Of a stretch of DNA of 5,066 nucleotides, positions 1 through 5,066 are shown piece after piece; within the stretch, counting starts at the first letter, position 1; every line of letters begins with the position of its first letter. The translations under genes were made by a program, and so were the position numbers. The notes under the pieces are model-generated. The model saw only the letters and a program-made list of their open reading frames with translations. It was not told the origin of the DNA and made no database searches. The stretch lies in NCBI GenBank assembly GCA_002170355.2, contig NHET02000109.1, positions 5,183 to 10,248 of the forward strand, written 5' to 3'. Source of the DNA: Gammaproteobacteria bacterium TMED92. GTDB lineage: Bacteria; Pseudomonadota; Gammaproteobacteria; Pseudomonadales; Azotimanducaceae.

Positions 1-787
1 TATCTACCGCTGCGGTTAAATCGCTCAGCAAGTCGTCTGATAAATTCGGCATTGTTGCCGCAAGCTTTAACTTTGGGACCCGCGCCTGGAATTCGGCCCG
101 ATAGATGACTTGATCTAACTCGCTCATCACCAGTTCTATCGACAGTGCGCTGCCCGCATCTCGTAAGCTCGGCGCAAACAACGAGCGCGCAGCACGCTGC
201 TGCGCTGCAACATGGATATGCAGTACCAGATCTGCCTGCTGGGCCGCCGGTTGTTGCATGTATCGTGCGTATACGCTGCCATTGTGCTGCTGATTAATGA
301 ACGGCTTTGCCGAAACCGCTAGGGACCGCGACGTTATGAGAGTATCCAACACGGCATTTCGTGCTCTGATAGCTAAATTGCGCGCTGCAGCGGAGCCGGT
401 TTGGTCGATATGGCTGACGAGCTCGATGCGACGCCGTACCGGCGACGTCACCGGACAACCGTACCAGCTTTCGGTGGCCGTCAGCGGTGCATCGATAATG
501 CTGGCTTGGGCTATGCCTAAAGCATTACGGTACTCATTAACACGGATGCGCTCTAAGTTAAGCCCACTCAGTAACAACACTTTTTCTTCAACCGCCCCAT
601 TACCGTCTAGCCACGCTTGCGTGCTGACATACACCGAGTGGTCCAGCGCGTAGTCTAAAAGTGATGCCTTGATGGTCTCTAACCGAAGGTCTGCGGCTAT
701 AGGCTCGTCGTTATAGAAGGGCTCTTCGGCGGTTACAGCTGATGCTGTTAGCACCAGCAGGATCAAGCAGATTAGTTTTGCTTTCAT
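1..787 (-). CDS. flgT: FlgT-like flagellar assembly protein, partial (3' end beyond the window)
   Basis: An open minus-strand frame of 262 codons starts at ATG 787-785 and runs off the left edge without a stop. Residues 1-20 are a Sec signal peptide (MKAK, a hydrophobic core, then AVTA before Glu21), so the product is periplasmic. Residues about 33-102 resemble the FlgT N-terminal domain: a helix with LETIKASLLDYAL, then VYVSTQAWLDG, EEKVLLLSG and a closing beta strand. Residues about 111-240 look like the TolB-N-like middle domain of FlgT: Cys111, an RRRIELV strand, ADLVLHIHV at 185-193, and SIELVMSELDQVIYRAEF. In Vibrio, FlgT forms the H ring around the LP ring and helps recruit the MotX/MotY T ring. 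The gene follows flgP by 42 bases and is probably co-transcribed with it. A GGAG at 799-802 lies 11 bases before the start. The match is by pattern only; a FlgO/TolB-like periplasmic protein is the main alternative. Confidence 0.62.
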   Translation of the reverse strand, partial: MKAKLICLILLVLTASAVTAEEPFYNDEPIAADLRLETIKASLLDYALDHSVYVSTQAWLDGNGAVEEKVLLLSGLNLERIRVNEYRNALGIAQASIIDAPLTATESWYGCPVTSPVRRRIELVSHIDQTGSAAARNLAIRARNAVLDTLITSRSLAVSAKPFINQQHNGSVYARYMQQPAAQQADLVLHIHVAAQQRAARSLFAPSLRDAGSALSIELVMSELDQVIYRAEFQARVPKLKLAATMPNLSDDLLSDLTAAVD

Positions 788-829
788 ACTGACTACGTCT
801 CCGTTCGACCCAACTATGGCTAAGCACCG

Positions 830-1435
830 TTATCCGGCGTCTTTAATAAACCACCGCTTATCGCTGCCGGGCTCTCGCTCTGGACGCCGCAGCGGTGTGG
901 GCTTAGGAGCTATGTTTGTGACTGTTTCGGTGCTGCGTTGTCTCACTATCGGCTTCCGGTAGGAACTGACTAACTGGTCTATGACCGCCTGTTCCAACGC
1001 CAGTTTGGTCTCGTAGGTTTCTCCGCCTACTGGCGTGATGCTGACCAAGCGCGAGCCATACACCAAGCCCTGGACTCGCGCGCGAACATTCTCGTTGAGC
1101 AGCGCCAAGTCGCCCATTTGACTGGACGATTCCACATACAGGCCGTAAACCTGCTCTGTTAAATTTCGGTAAGCATCGAGTTTTGATGCACGGATTGCCA
1201 TCAATCGCCGTTGCGCGTGGGTTTGGCCTTTCTGCACATCAATGACCGCGTAACCAGTCGCCATAATGCCGTCCACCTGTTCGAGCATAAGTGGTGGTTG
1301 CCCCGCGGTGACTGTGGCGCTGCTTGCCGCGCTTTCAAACTCGCCAGCCGGCGCCACGCACGCGCTAAGGCACAAGCAAACCGCTAGTAGACATGTATGG
1401 CCCGGTAGCCCTAATCGTTTGCTCGAATATTGCAT
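830..1435 (-). CDS. flgP: FlgP-like outer-membrane lipoprotein (LPP20 family)
   Basis: This gene encodes 201 residues. The N-terminus is a lipoprotein signal peptide (SKR, a hydrophobic stretch, lipobox LSAC), so Cys26 is the lipidated residue. Val27 follows it, not Asp, which suggests Lol-dependent sorting to the outer membrane. Residues about 55-150 form the LPP20/FlgP core: ATGYAVIDVQKGQTHAQRR, then AIRASKLDAYRNLTEQVYGL, VRARVQGLVYGSRLV and a terminal ETKLALE strand. FlgP proteins build an outer disk or collar around the flagellar LP ring and are needed for motility in Vibrio and Campylobacter. The tail (about 158-201) is a Pro/Arg-rich extension beyond the core. The start at ATG 1435-1433 is supported by the signal peptide directly after it and by AAGGA (complement of 1447-1451) 11 bases upstream. 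It leads the flgP-flgT pair and is divergent from flhA. A generic LPP20 lipoprotein is the alternative, but the flagellar context favours FlgP. Confidence 0.85.
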   Translation of the reverse strand: MQYSSKRLGLPGHTCLLAVCLCLSACVAPAGEFESAASSATVTAGQPPLMLEQVDGIMATGYAVIDVQKGQTHAQRRLMAIRASKLDAYRNLTEQVYGLYVESSSQMGDLALLNENVRARVQGLVYGSRLVSITPVGGETYETKLALEQAVIDQLVSSYRKPIVRQRSTETVTNIAPKPTPLRRPEREPGSDKRWFIKDAG

Positions 1436-1483
1436 CGTCTCGTCTGTCCTTAAACCTTGTCTGATACCCGCGACATGATCTTA

Positions 1484-1510
1484 AGGTCGGCGAATTCGGT
1501 GAAACCTTGA
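1484..1510 (-). promoter_or_regulatory. Candidate FliA (sigma-28) promoter of flgP-flgT
   Basis: Read on the minus strand, the -35 element is TCAAGGTT (complement of 1503-1510). An 11-base spacer follows, then the -10 element GCCGACCT (complement of 1484-1491). The sigma-28 consensus is TAAAGTTT-N11-GCCGATAA, so the -35 matches 6 of 8, the -10 matches the first 5 of 8 (GCCGA), and the spacing is exact. Transcription would start near 1476 and give a leader of about 40 bases before the flgP ATG. This would place flgP-flgT in the late, FliA-dependent class. It is a motif prediction only. Confidence 0.6.
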
Positions 1511-1547
1511 GCCGCCGCTACCACCCCCAACTTACCGTGCGAGATTT

Positions 1548-1563
1548 AGGCACGCTTCCTGCA
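1548..1563 (+). promoter_or_regulatory. Candidate RpoN (sigma-54) promoter of flhA
   Basis: The sequence AGGCACG-CTTC-CTGCA compares with the consensus TGGCACG-N4-TTGCA. It matches 6 of 7 in the -24 element and 4 of 5 in the -12 element. The diagnostic GG (1549-1550) and GC (1561-1562) are separated by exactly 10 bases. The predicted transcription start is near 1574, leaving a leader of about 55 bases. RpoN dependence of flhA is established in Pseudomonas and Vibrio, so both the position and the gene fit. Confidence 0.75.
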
Positions 1564-1588
1564 AAACATCCCTTGCACGGGCCTTAAC

Positions 1589-1602
1589 GGCCATAAATTG
1601 AC
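1589..1602 (+). promoter_or_regulatory. Candidate FleQ/FlrA-type binding site downstream of the flhA start
   Basis: GGCCATAAATTGAC matches 12 of 14 positions of the published Pseudomonas FleQ box, recalled as GTCAATAAATTGAC, with a perfect right half (ATTGAC). It lies about 15-28 bases downstream of the predicted sigma-54 transcription start. In Pseudomonas aeruginosa, FleQ is known to activate flhA, fliE and fliL from atypical sites downstream of the RpoN site, so this placement is expected for that mechanism. It is a single half-degenerate site identified by eye. Confidence 0.5.
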
Positions 1603-1619
1603 GTAAAACGAGCAAATTT

Positions 1620-1624
1620 GAGAG
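1620..1624 (+). promoter_or_regulatory. Weak ribosome binding site of flhA
   Basis: GAGAG ends four bases before the ATG at 1629. It is a poor match to AGGAGG and sits close to the start. The next in-frame ATG (1650, residue 8) has no purine-rich site before it, so 1629 remains the better start. Confidence 0.45.
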
Positions 1625-1628
1625 CGCT

Positions 1629-3773
1629 ATGGCGAGCAACGCTATTTCAATGTCAGATCTTCGACAGCTAACAGAGGGCTTTAAGCTGTCTTCGCTAGCA
1701 GTACCTGCAGTCATATTGTTGATACTGACCATGTTGATTCTGCCGTTGCCGCCGGTAATGCTGGATGTGTTGTTCACACTCAACATTTTGCTCGCTTTGC
1801 TGGTGATCATGGTCGCTATCAACACCGCAACGCCCATGGAATTCTCGTCATTTCCCACAGTAATTTTGTTTTCCACCATGTTGCGCTTGGGCCTAAACGT
1901 CGCTTCCACACGGGTGGTACTGTTAGAGGGACACACCGGCGGAGATGCCGCTGGGCAGGTGATTGAAGCTTTTGGCGCATTCGTCATCGGCGGCAATTAC
2001 GTGGTCGGTTTCATTGTTTTTGCCATTCTGATGATCATCAACTTTATCGTCATTACCAAAGGCGCAGGCCGATCATCTGAGGTCGCAGCACGCTTTACCT
2101 TAGACGCCATGCCGGGCCGTCAAATGGCAATCGATGCCGATTTGAATGCAGGCATCATCGACCAGGACGAGGCCAAAGCACGCCGCGCTTTGGTTTCTCA
2201 AGAATCTGACTTTTACGGCACTATGGACGGTGCCTCTAAATTCGTCCGTGGCGATGCAGTCGCCGGCATTCTGATTCTGCTCATTAATCTAGTTGGCGGA
2301 GTCACCATCGGCTTGCTGCAGTACGACTTGAGCTTTGACCAAGCCACTAAGGCGTATGTCTTGCTGACTATTGGCGATGGCTTGGTCGCGCAAATTCCCG
2401 CGCTAATTTTGTCGTTATCTACAGCCTTGATTGTCACACGAGTCACAACGACCGAGTCGGCACCAGAGCAAGCAGCAAACCAACTTGCGAATCCTGCAGC
2501 CTTTTACATTGCCGGATCAATCTTAGTTTTGCTGGGCATCATTCCCGGTATGCCAAACTTGGTGTTTTTGCTTCTTGGCGCCTGCGCGCTGGGTCTGGGT
2601 TACCTGTCACAGCAAAAACTCGCTTTGGAATCACAACAAGGCGAGGTCCCAGTGCTAGACGCGCCGCAAGCCGGCGCGGCACCCAAAGAACCTAACGAAG
2701 TCGACTGGGACGATGCCGCTCAGGTCGACGTGGTCAGCCTTGAATTAGGTTACGGCTTGATCCCCATGGTTGACGGGGAGACCGGCGGCCGACTGTTGAA
2801 CCGGATTAAAGGCATTCGTAAGAAATTATCCGCTGAGATGGGGTTCTTGCTGCCGTCGATACGCGTTCGTGACAACTTAGATAACGCGCCGGACAGCTAC
2901 AGCATCATCATCAACGGATCCGTTCGCGGTTCCGGCAATATCGAATCGGGGCGCGAAATGGCGATTAATCCGGGCAACGTTTTGACTCAAATCGAGGGTA
3001 GCCCGGCCAAAGAGCCTGCTTTTGGTTTAGACGCGGTGTGGATCGACCCGGCAGATCGAGAATACGCTCAAGCGAGCGGCTACACGGTAGTGGACCCTGG
3101 CACCGTAATCGCCACCCACCTTAATGCCGTTATTCAAAACAACGCCGCCGAGCTCATGACCTTTGATGTTGCCCAAGAATTGCTCGACCGTATTGAACAA
3201 ACCTCACCCAAGCTCATCGAAGACTTGGTACCCGAGAAGTTACCCTTGGGCGCTGTGGTTCAAATATTACAAAACCTTTTGAACGAATCCGTGCCGTTGC
3301 GCGATATGCGCACGATCCTCGAAACTTTAGCCAGTGAGGTCGGACGAACTCAAAATCCGCAAGCACTTACCGCCGCCGTGCGTCCCAAGCTCGGGCGTTT
3401 GATCGTGCAACAAATTATCGGCAGCGACGAAACGCTACCGGTGATGACGTTGGAGCCGGACCTTGAGCAATTGCTCAACGAGCTGGTAGGCCGCAGCGAG
3501 AACGTTGATGAAATTGCGTTGGAGCCCAATCTGGCCGACGGCTTATTTCAGTCCGTTCGAGAATCCGTGCAGCAACTCGAAGACCAAGAGATGCCCGCCG
3601 TGATTGTGGTGTCACCGTTGATTCGGCCCTGGCTGGCGCGCTTACTGCGACGGGTGACCCGAGACTTGACCGTTTTATCTTACATCGAAATTCCTGAGGA
3701 TCAGGCTATTCGCGTGATCTCGACGATTTCAATCAACCGAACTGAACACAATGCTGAACAAGTTGGCGTTTGA
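1629..3773 (+). CDS. flhA: Flagellar type III export-gate protein FlhA
   Basis: This complete 714-residue protein is slightly longer than the usual 690-710. FlhA sits in the inner membrane inside the MS ring, couples proton flow to export, and docks chaperone-substrate complexes through its cytoplasmic nonamer. Residues 22-142 contain the first membrane helices, with the FHIPEP signature RLGLNVASTR at 86-95. The conserved cytoplasmic loop begins near 144. Arg148, Arg155, Asp159 and Asp209 correspond to Salmonella Arg147, Arg154, Asp158 and Asp208, so the export machinery appears intact. Further helices lie at about 210-230, 243-270, 290-307 and 309-326. An Ala/Pro- and acid-rich linker (about 330-365) leads to the cytoplasmic domain, which ends with the conserved VVSPLIRPWLARLLRR stretch and a SYIEIP strand. 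It is the first gene of the plus-strand operon and is followed by flhF after 22 bases. No flhB lies directly upstream. Identity is certain from the family-wide motifs. Confidence 0.98.
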   Translation: MASNAISMSDLRQLTEGFKLSSLAVPAVILLILTMLILPLPPVMLDVLFTLNILLALLVIMVAINTATPMEFSSFPTVILFSTMLRLGLNVASTRVVLLEGHTGGDAAGQVIEAFGAFVIGGNYVVGFIVFAILMIINFIVITKGAGRSSEVAARFTLDAMPGRQMAIDADLNAGIIDQDEAKARRALVSQESDFYGTMDGASKFVRGDAVAGILILLINLVGGVTIGLLQYDLSFDQATKAYVLLTIGDGLVAQIPALILSLSTALIVTRVTTTESAPEQAANQLANPAAFYIAGSILVLLGIIPGMPNLVFLLLGACALGLGYLSQQKLALESQQGEVPVLDAPQAGAAPKEPNEVDWDDAAQVDVVSLELGYGLIPMVDGETGGRLLNRIKGIRKKLSAEMGFLLPSIRVRDNLDNAPDSYSIIINGSVRGSGNIESGREMAINPGNVLTQIEGSPAKEPAFGLDAVWIDPADREYAQASGYTVVDPGTVIATHLNAVIQNNAAELMTFDVAQELLDRIEQTSPKLIEDLVPEKLPLGAVVQILQNLLNESVPLRDMRTILETLASEVGRTQNPQALTAAVRPKLGRLIVQQIIGSDETLPVMTLEPDLEQLLNELVGRSENVDEIALEPNLADGLFQSVRESVQQLEDQEMPAVIVVSPLIRPWLARLLRRVTRDLTVLSYIEIPEDQAIRVISTISINRTEHNAEQVGV

Positions 3774-3784
3774 CCCAACCGCCT

Positions 3785-3789
3785 GAGGA
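3785..3789 (+). promoter_or_regulatory. Ribosome binding site of flhF
   Basis: GAGGA lies in the 22-base flhA-flhF gap, six bases before the ATG at 3796. This supports that start and translation from the shared flhA transcript. Confidence 0.75.
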
Positions 3790-3795
3790 CTGGCC

Positions 3796-4800
3796 ATGGA
3801 ACTTAAGAGACTGATAGCAGAAGACTCAAAGAGTGCGTTACAAAGTGTACGCACCACCTACGGTGAGGATGCCCTCATCGTGTCTACCAATAAAATTGGG
3901 TCTAAGACCGAAGTGATTTGCGCCGTTGACCTGTTGCCGGACAACGAACCGTTCGTGGATGATCCAGCAACCGCAGAGGTTGCGGCGACAGCGCAGTCGG
4001 CGGAAACACCACCGTTCTCTGCGAGCCTAGGTTCGATGATTAACAGCGCGCCGCCGGCCGGCGACAGCGGTTTGGCCAGCTTAGTTGCTGACATCCAGCG
4101 AGAGCTTCTTGAACTGCGAGAGTCCGTTGTAACTCATGTCAAAGACAACCCGCACGAATTAGCACCGCAACCAGAAGCCGAGACCGGGGCATCTTTGAAT
4201 GAGCGCTCGTTACGACAGCAATATGCCAACCTGCGCGCGATGCCGCTAAATGAGCAAAGAACTTGGGAGGGCTCGCACCTATTTTTCGGCCGCCCGGGCG
4301 CCGGTAAAACGCGCTGCATAGAGGAGCTATTGAGGGTTCACGCAAACTGGCCAATAGACAATCCGCCGACATTCGCATTGATCGCATTGAGCTCACCAAG
4401 CGGCGATACAGAGCAGGCCAATGAACATTGGCTGCGGTTGGCAAGAGTAAGCCAAAAATATGGCGCACCGTGCGCTCAAGCTAAAAGCCATGTGCACCTT
4501 AGCGCTCTGATCACCCAATTAAGCGGAGCGCATACCGTACTTATAGACACGCAAACCCTAAGCCAAGAGGACTTACAAGAATTGCAACCGCTGTTGGACA
4601 ATCACAATGTCCAAAGCCACTGTTGCGTTGGCGCAGACTTTGCGCCACCCGCCAGCGCCTCTTGTTCAGCGCCATCTACTATCGTCACTCGCGCGGATCT
4701 AGCCGAGGATTTAACGATGATGTTTAGCGCTCTCGCTCAAAGTAAGACACAAATCACAGCGGTGGCAAGCGCGATAACTTGCTCTAAACCCAAAGATTAA
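3796..4800 (+). CDS. flhF: Short, divergent FlhF-type flagellar placement protein with degenerate GTPase motifs
   Basis: FlhF is an SRP-family GTPase that marks the cell pole for flagellar assembly. The family-defining N-terminus is clear at residues 1-46 (MELKRLIAEDSKSALQSVR, then YGEDALIVSTNKI and EVICAVDL). An Ala/Pro-rich low-complexity region follows (about 50-92), then an amphipathic helix (about 96-115, LVADIQRELLELRESV). The G domain has a P-loop, GRPGAGKT at 165-172, but Arg173 replaces the usual second Thr. The usual DxYRxGAxEQ segment reads SSPSGDTEQ (199-207), losing both the Asp and the Arg. DTAGR reads DTQTL (251-255), and TKLD reads TRAD (298-301). The protein stops soon after, without the family's GQxVPEDL-like end. 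At 334 residues it is much shorter than FlhF of Pseudomonas (about 430) or Vibrio (about 505), and the N subdomain before the P-loop is shrunk to about 45 residues. Its place between flhA and flhG supports identity. Nucleotide binding is possible; normal GTP hydrolysis is doubtful. Confidence 0.9.
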   Translation: MELKRLIAEDSKSALQSVRTTYGEDALIVSTNKIGSKTEVICAVDLLPDNEPFVDDPATAEVAATAQSAETPPFSASLGSMINSAPPAGDSGLASLVADIQRELLELRESVVTHVKDNPHELAPQPEAETGASLNERSLRQQYANLRAMPLNEQRTWEGSHLFFGRPGAGKTRCIEELLRVHANWPIDNPPTFALIALSSPSGDTEQANEHWLRLARVSQKYGAPCAQAKSHVHLSALITQLSGAHTVLIDTQTLSQEDLQELQPLLDNHNVQSHCCVGADFAPPASASCSAPSTIVTRADLAEDLTMMFSALAQSKTQITAVASAITCSKPKD

Positions 4801-4856
4801 TCCTTATGCTTTTGCGACTCGCGGTACACTAGGCAACAGATTTCACGGGACCCTTT
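4801..4856 (+). other. flhF-flhG intergenic gap with a weak flhG ribosome binding site
   Basis: The 56-base gap has no hairpin followed by a T run, so flhF and flhG are probably co-transcribed. GGGA at 4847-4850, six bases before the ATG at 4857, is the only ribosome-binding-like sequence. TACACT at 4825-4830 resembles a -10 box, but no -35 lies at a normal distance. An in-frame TAG at 4830-4832 rules out an upstream start for flhG in this frame. Confidence 0.6.
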
Positions 4857-5066
4857 ATGTCCAATTCAGACAAACATACTCATGTGATCGGCGTTGCCAG
4901 CGGAAAAGGCGGCGTCGGCAAAACTACTATTTCGGTGAACTTGGCGCTCGCCCTGATTGCCCAAGGCAAAAAAGTGGCCTTACTGGATGCCGATCTGGGG
5001 CTCCCGGACGCGCCGGTTTTTGTTGGGCTGAAGACGGCTTTTTTCCTTTTTGTGGGCGTTTTTGGC
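4857..5066 (+). CDS. flhG: FlhG/FleN-type MinD-family ATPase, partial (5' end only)
   Basis: Seventy codons start at ATG 4857 and run off the right edge. FlhG (FleN) is an ATPase that limits flagellar number, acting on FlhF and on the FleQ/FlrA regulator. The deviant Walker A motif of the ParA/MinD class is complete: [10 protein letters not shown] at 15-24, with the signature Lys17 and P-loop Lys22. It is followed by a SVNLALAL helix and by Walker A' LLDADLGL at 42-49. The start is fixed by the in-frame stop at 4830-4832. Only nine residues precede the first beta strand, and no DQAxxLR-like motif is present. After residue 49 the sequence ([10 protein letters not shown]) departs from the usual ANVDVLLGL, and the last 11 residues do not resemble the family. 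Position directly after flhF makes FlhG more likely than MinD, ParA or Mrp, although the missing C-terminal part cannot be judged. Confidence 0.88.
   Translation, partial: MSNSDKHTHVIGVASGKGGVGKTTISVNLALALIAQGKKVALLDADLGLPDAPVFVGLKTAFFLFVGVFG

Larger units (their letters stand above)
1436..1628. other. Divergent flgP/flhA intergenic regulatory region
   Basis: This 193-base non-coding stretch separates the start codons of the minus-strand flgP-flgT pair and the plus-strand flhA gene. It holds a sigma-28-like promoter on the minus strand near the flgP side, and a sigma-54-like promoter plus a FleQ-like box on the plus strand near the flhA side. The two promoter cores are about 37 bases apart and do not overlap. 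No small gene or terminator could be supported here. Confidence 0.85.

Noticed and set aside
297..653. Plus-strand open frame of 118 codons
   Set aside because: It is antisense to the flgT-like gene, which has a signal peptide and family pattern; this frame shows no recognisable domain or ribosome binding site.
1266..1478. Plus-strand open frame of 70 codons
   Set aside because: It is antisense to the signal-peptide end of flgP and overlaps its promoter region; no family pattern is seen.
1580..1592. Short hairpin GGCC-TTAAC-GGCC in the flhA leader
   Set aside because: A 4-bp stem is too weak to call a terminator or regulatory RNA; it partly overlaps the FleQ-like box.
1532..1996. Minus-strand open frame of 154 codons across the flhA start and promoter
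   Set aside because: It lies antisense to the conserved first helices of FlhA and to the sigma-54 site, and its translation is low-complexity Ser/Thr/Asn-rich with no family features.
2213..2446. Minus-strand open frame inside flhA
   Set aside because: It is a shadow of conserved FlhA membrane-helix coding sequence.
4052..4063. Perfect 12-base palindrome CGCCGGCCGGCG within flhF
   Set aside because: It falls in GC-rich Pro/Ala/Gly codons of the low-complexity linker and is not repeated elsewhere in the window, so chance is the simplest reading.
3858..4468. Three minus-strand open frames inside flhF (3858-4094, 4134-4319, 4139-4468)
   Set aside because: They overlap the flhF coding frame, have no ribosome binding site or domain, and fall in Ala/Pro-rich or degenerate sequence where antisense frames stay open by chance.
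4825..4830. TACACT as a -10 box of a separate flhG promoter
   Set aside because: No -35-like hexamer lies 15-19 bases upstream; TTGCGA at 4812-4817 is only 7 bases away.
4801..4856. Lost C-terminus of flhF continued in another frame by a frameshift
   Set aside because: None of the three frames downstream of the flhF stop encodes a GQxVPEDL-like segment, so no frameshifted remnant is visible.

Overview
The window is a flagellar locus from what looks like a polar-flagellated gammaproteobacterium, possibly marine. The evidence is the polar-type gene order flhA-flhF-flhG, FlgP- and FlgT-like outer basal-body proteins (best known from Vibrio), and promoter-like sites of the RpoN (sigma-54)/FleQ and FliA (sigma-28) flagellar hierarchy. 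A closer taxonomic call is not supported by sequence reading alone.

Layout. Positions 1-787 (minus strand) hold the first 262 codons of an exported protein that resembles FlgT; it runs off the left edge. After 42 bases, positions 830-1435 (minus) hold a lipoprotein of the LPP20/FlgP type. A divergent intergenic region (1436-1628) carries a sigma-28-like promoter facing flgP and a sigma-54-like promoter facing flhA. A FleQ-like box lies just downstream of the predicted flhA transcription start. Positions 1629-3773 (plus) encode a complete FlhA export-gate protein. Twenty-two bases later comes a short, divergent flhF (3796-4800). After a 56-base gap the first 70 codons of flhG/fleN (4857-5066) run off the right edge. 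No RNA genes, mobile elements, CRISPR arrays or convincing terminators were seen.

How it works together. FlhA is the export gate that passes flagellar subunits out. FlhF and FlhG set where and how many flagella are built. FlgP and FlgT dress the outer basal body that holds the rotor and stators. The two arms of the locus appear to be expressed at different levels of the hierarchy: flhA early through sigma-54 and the FleQ-like master regulator, flgP-flgT late through FliA.

The most unusual element is FlhF. It keeps the family's N-terminal region and a P-loop, but it is only 334 residues long, its N subdomain is almost gone, and the G2, G3 and G4 GTPase motifs are altered. The adjacent FlhG also begins without the DQA-type motif that activates FlhF in other bacteria. 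Together these suggest a flagellar-positioning pair in which the FlhF GTPase cycle has decayed or been rebuilt.
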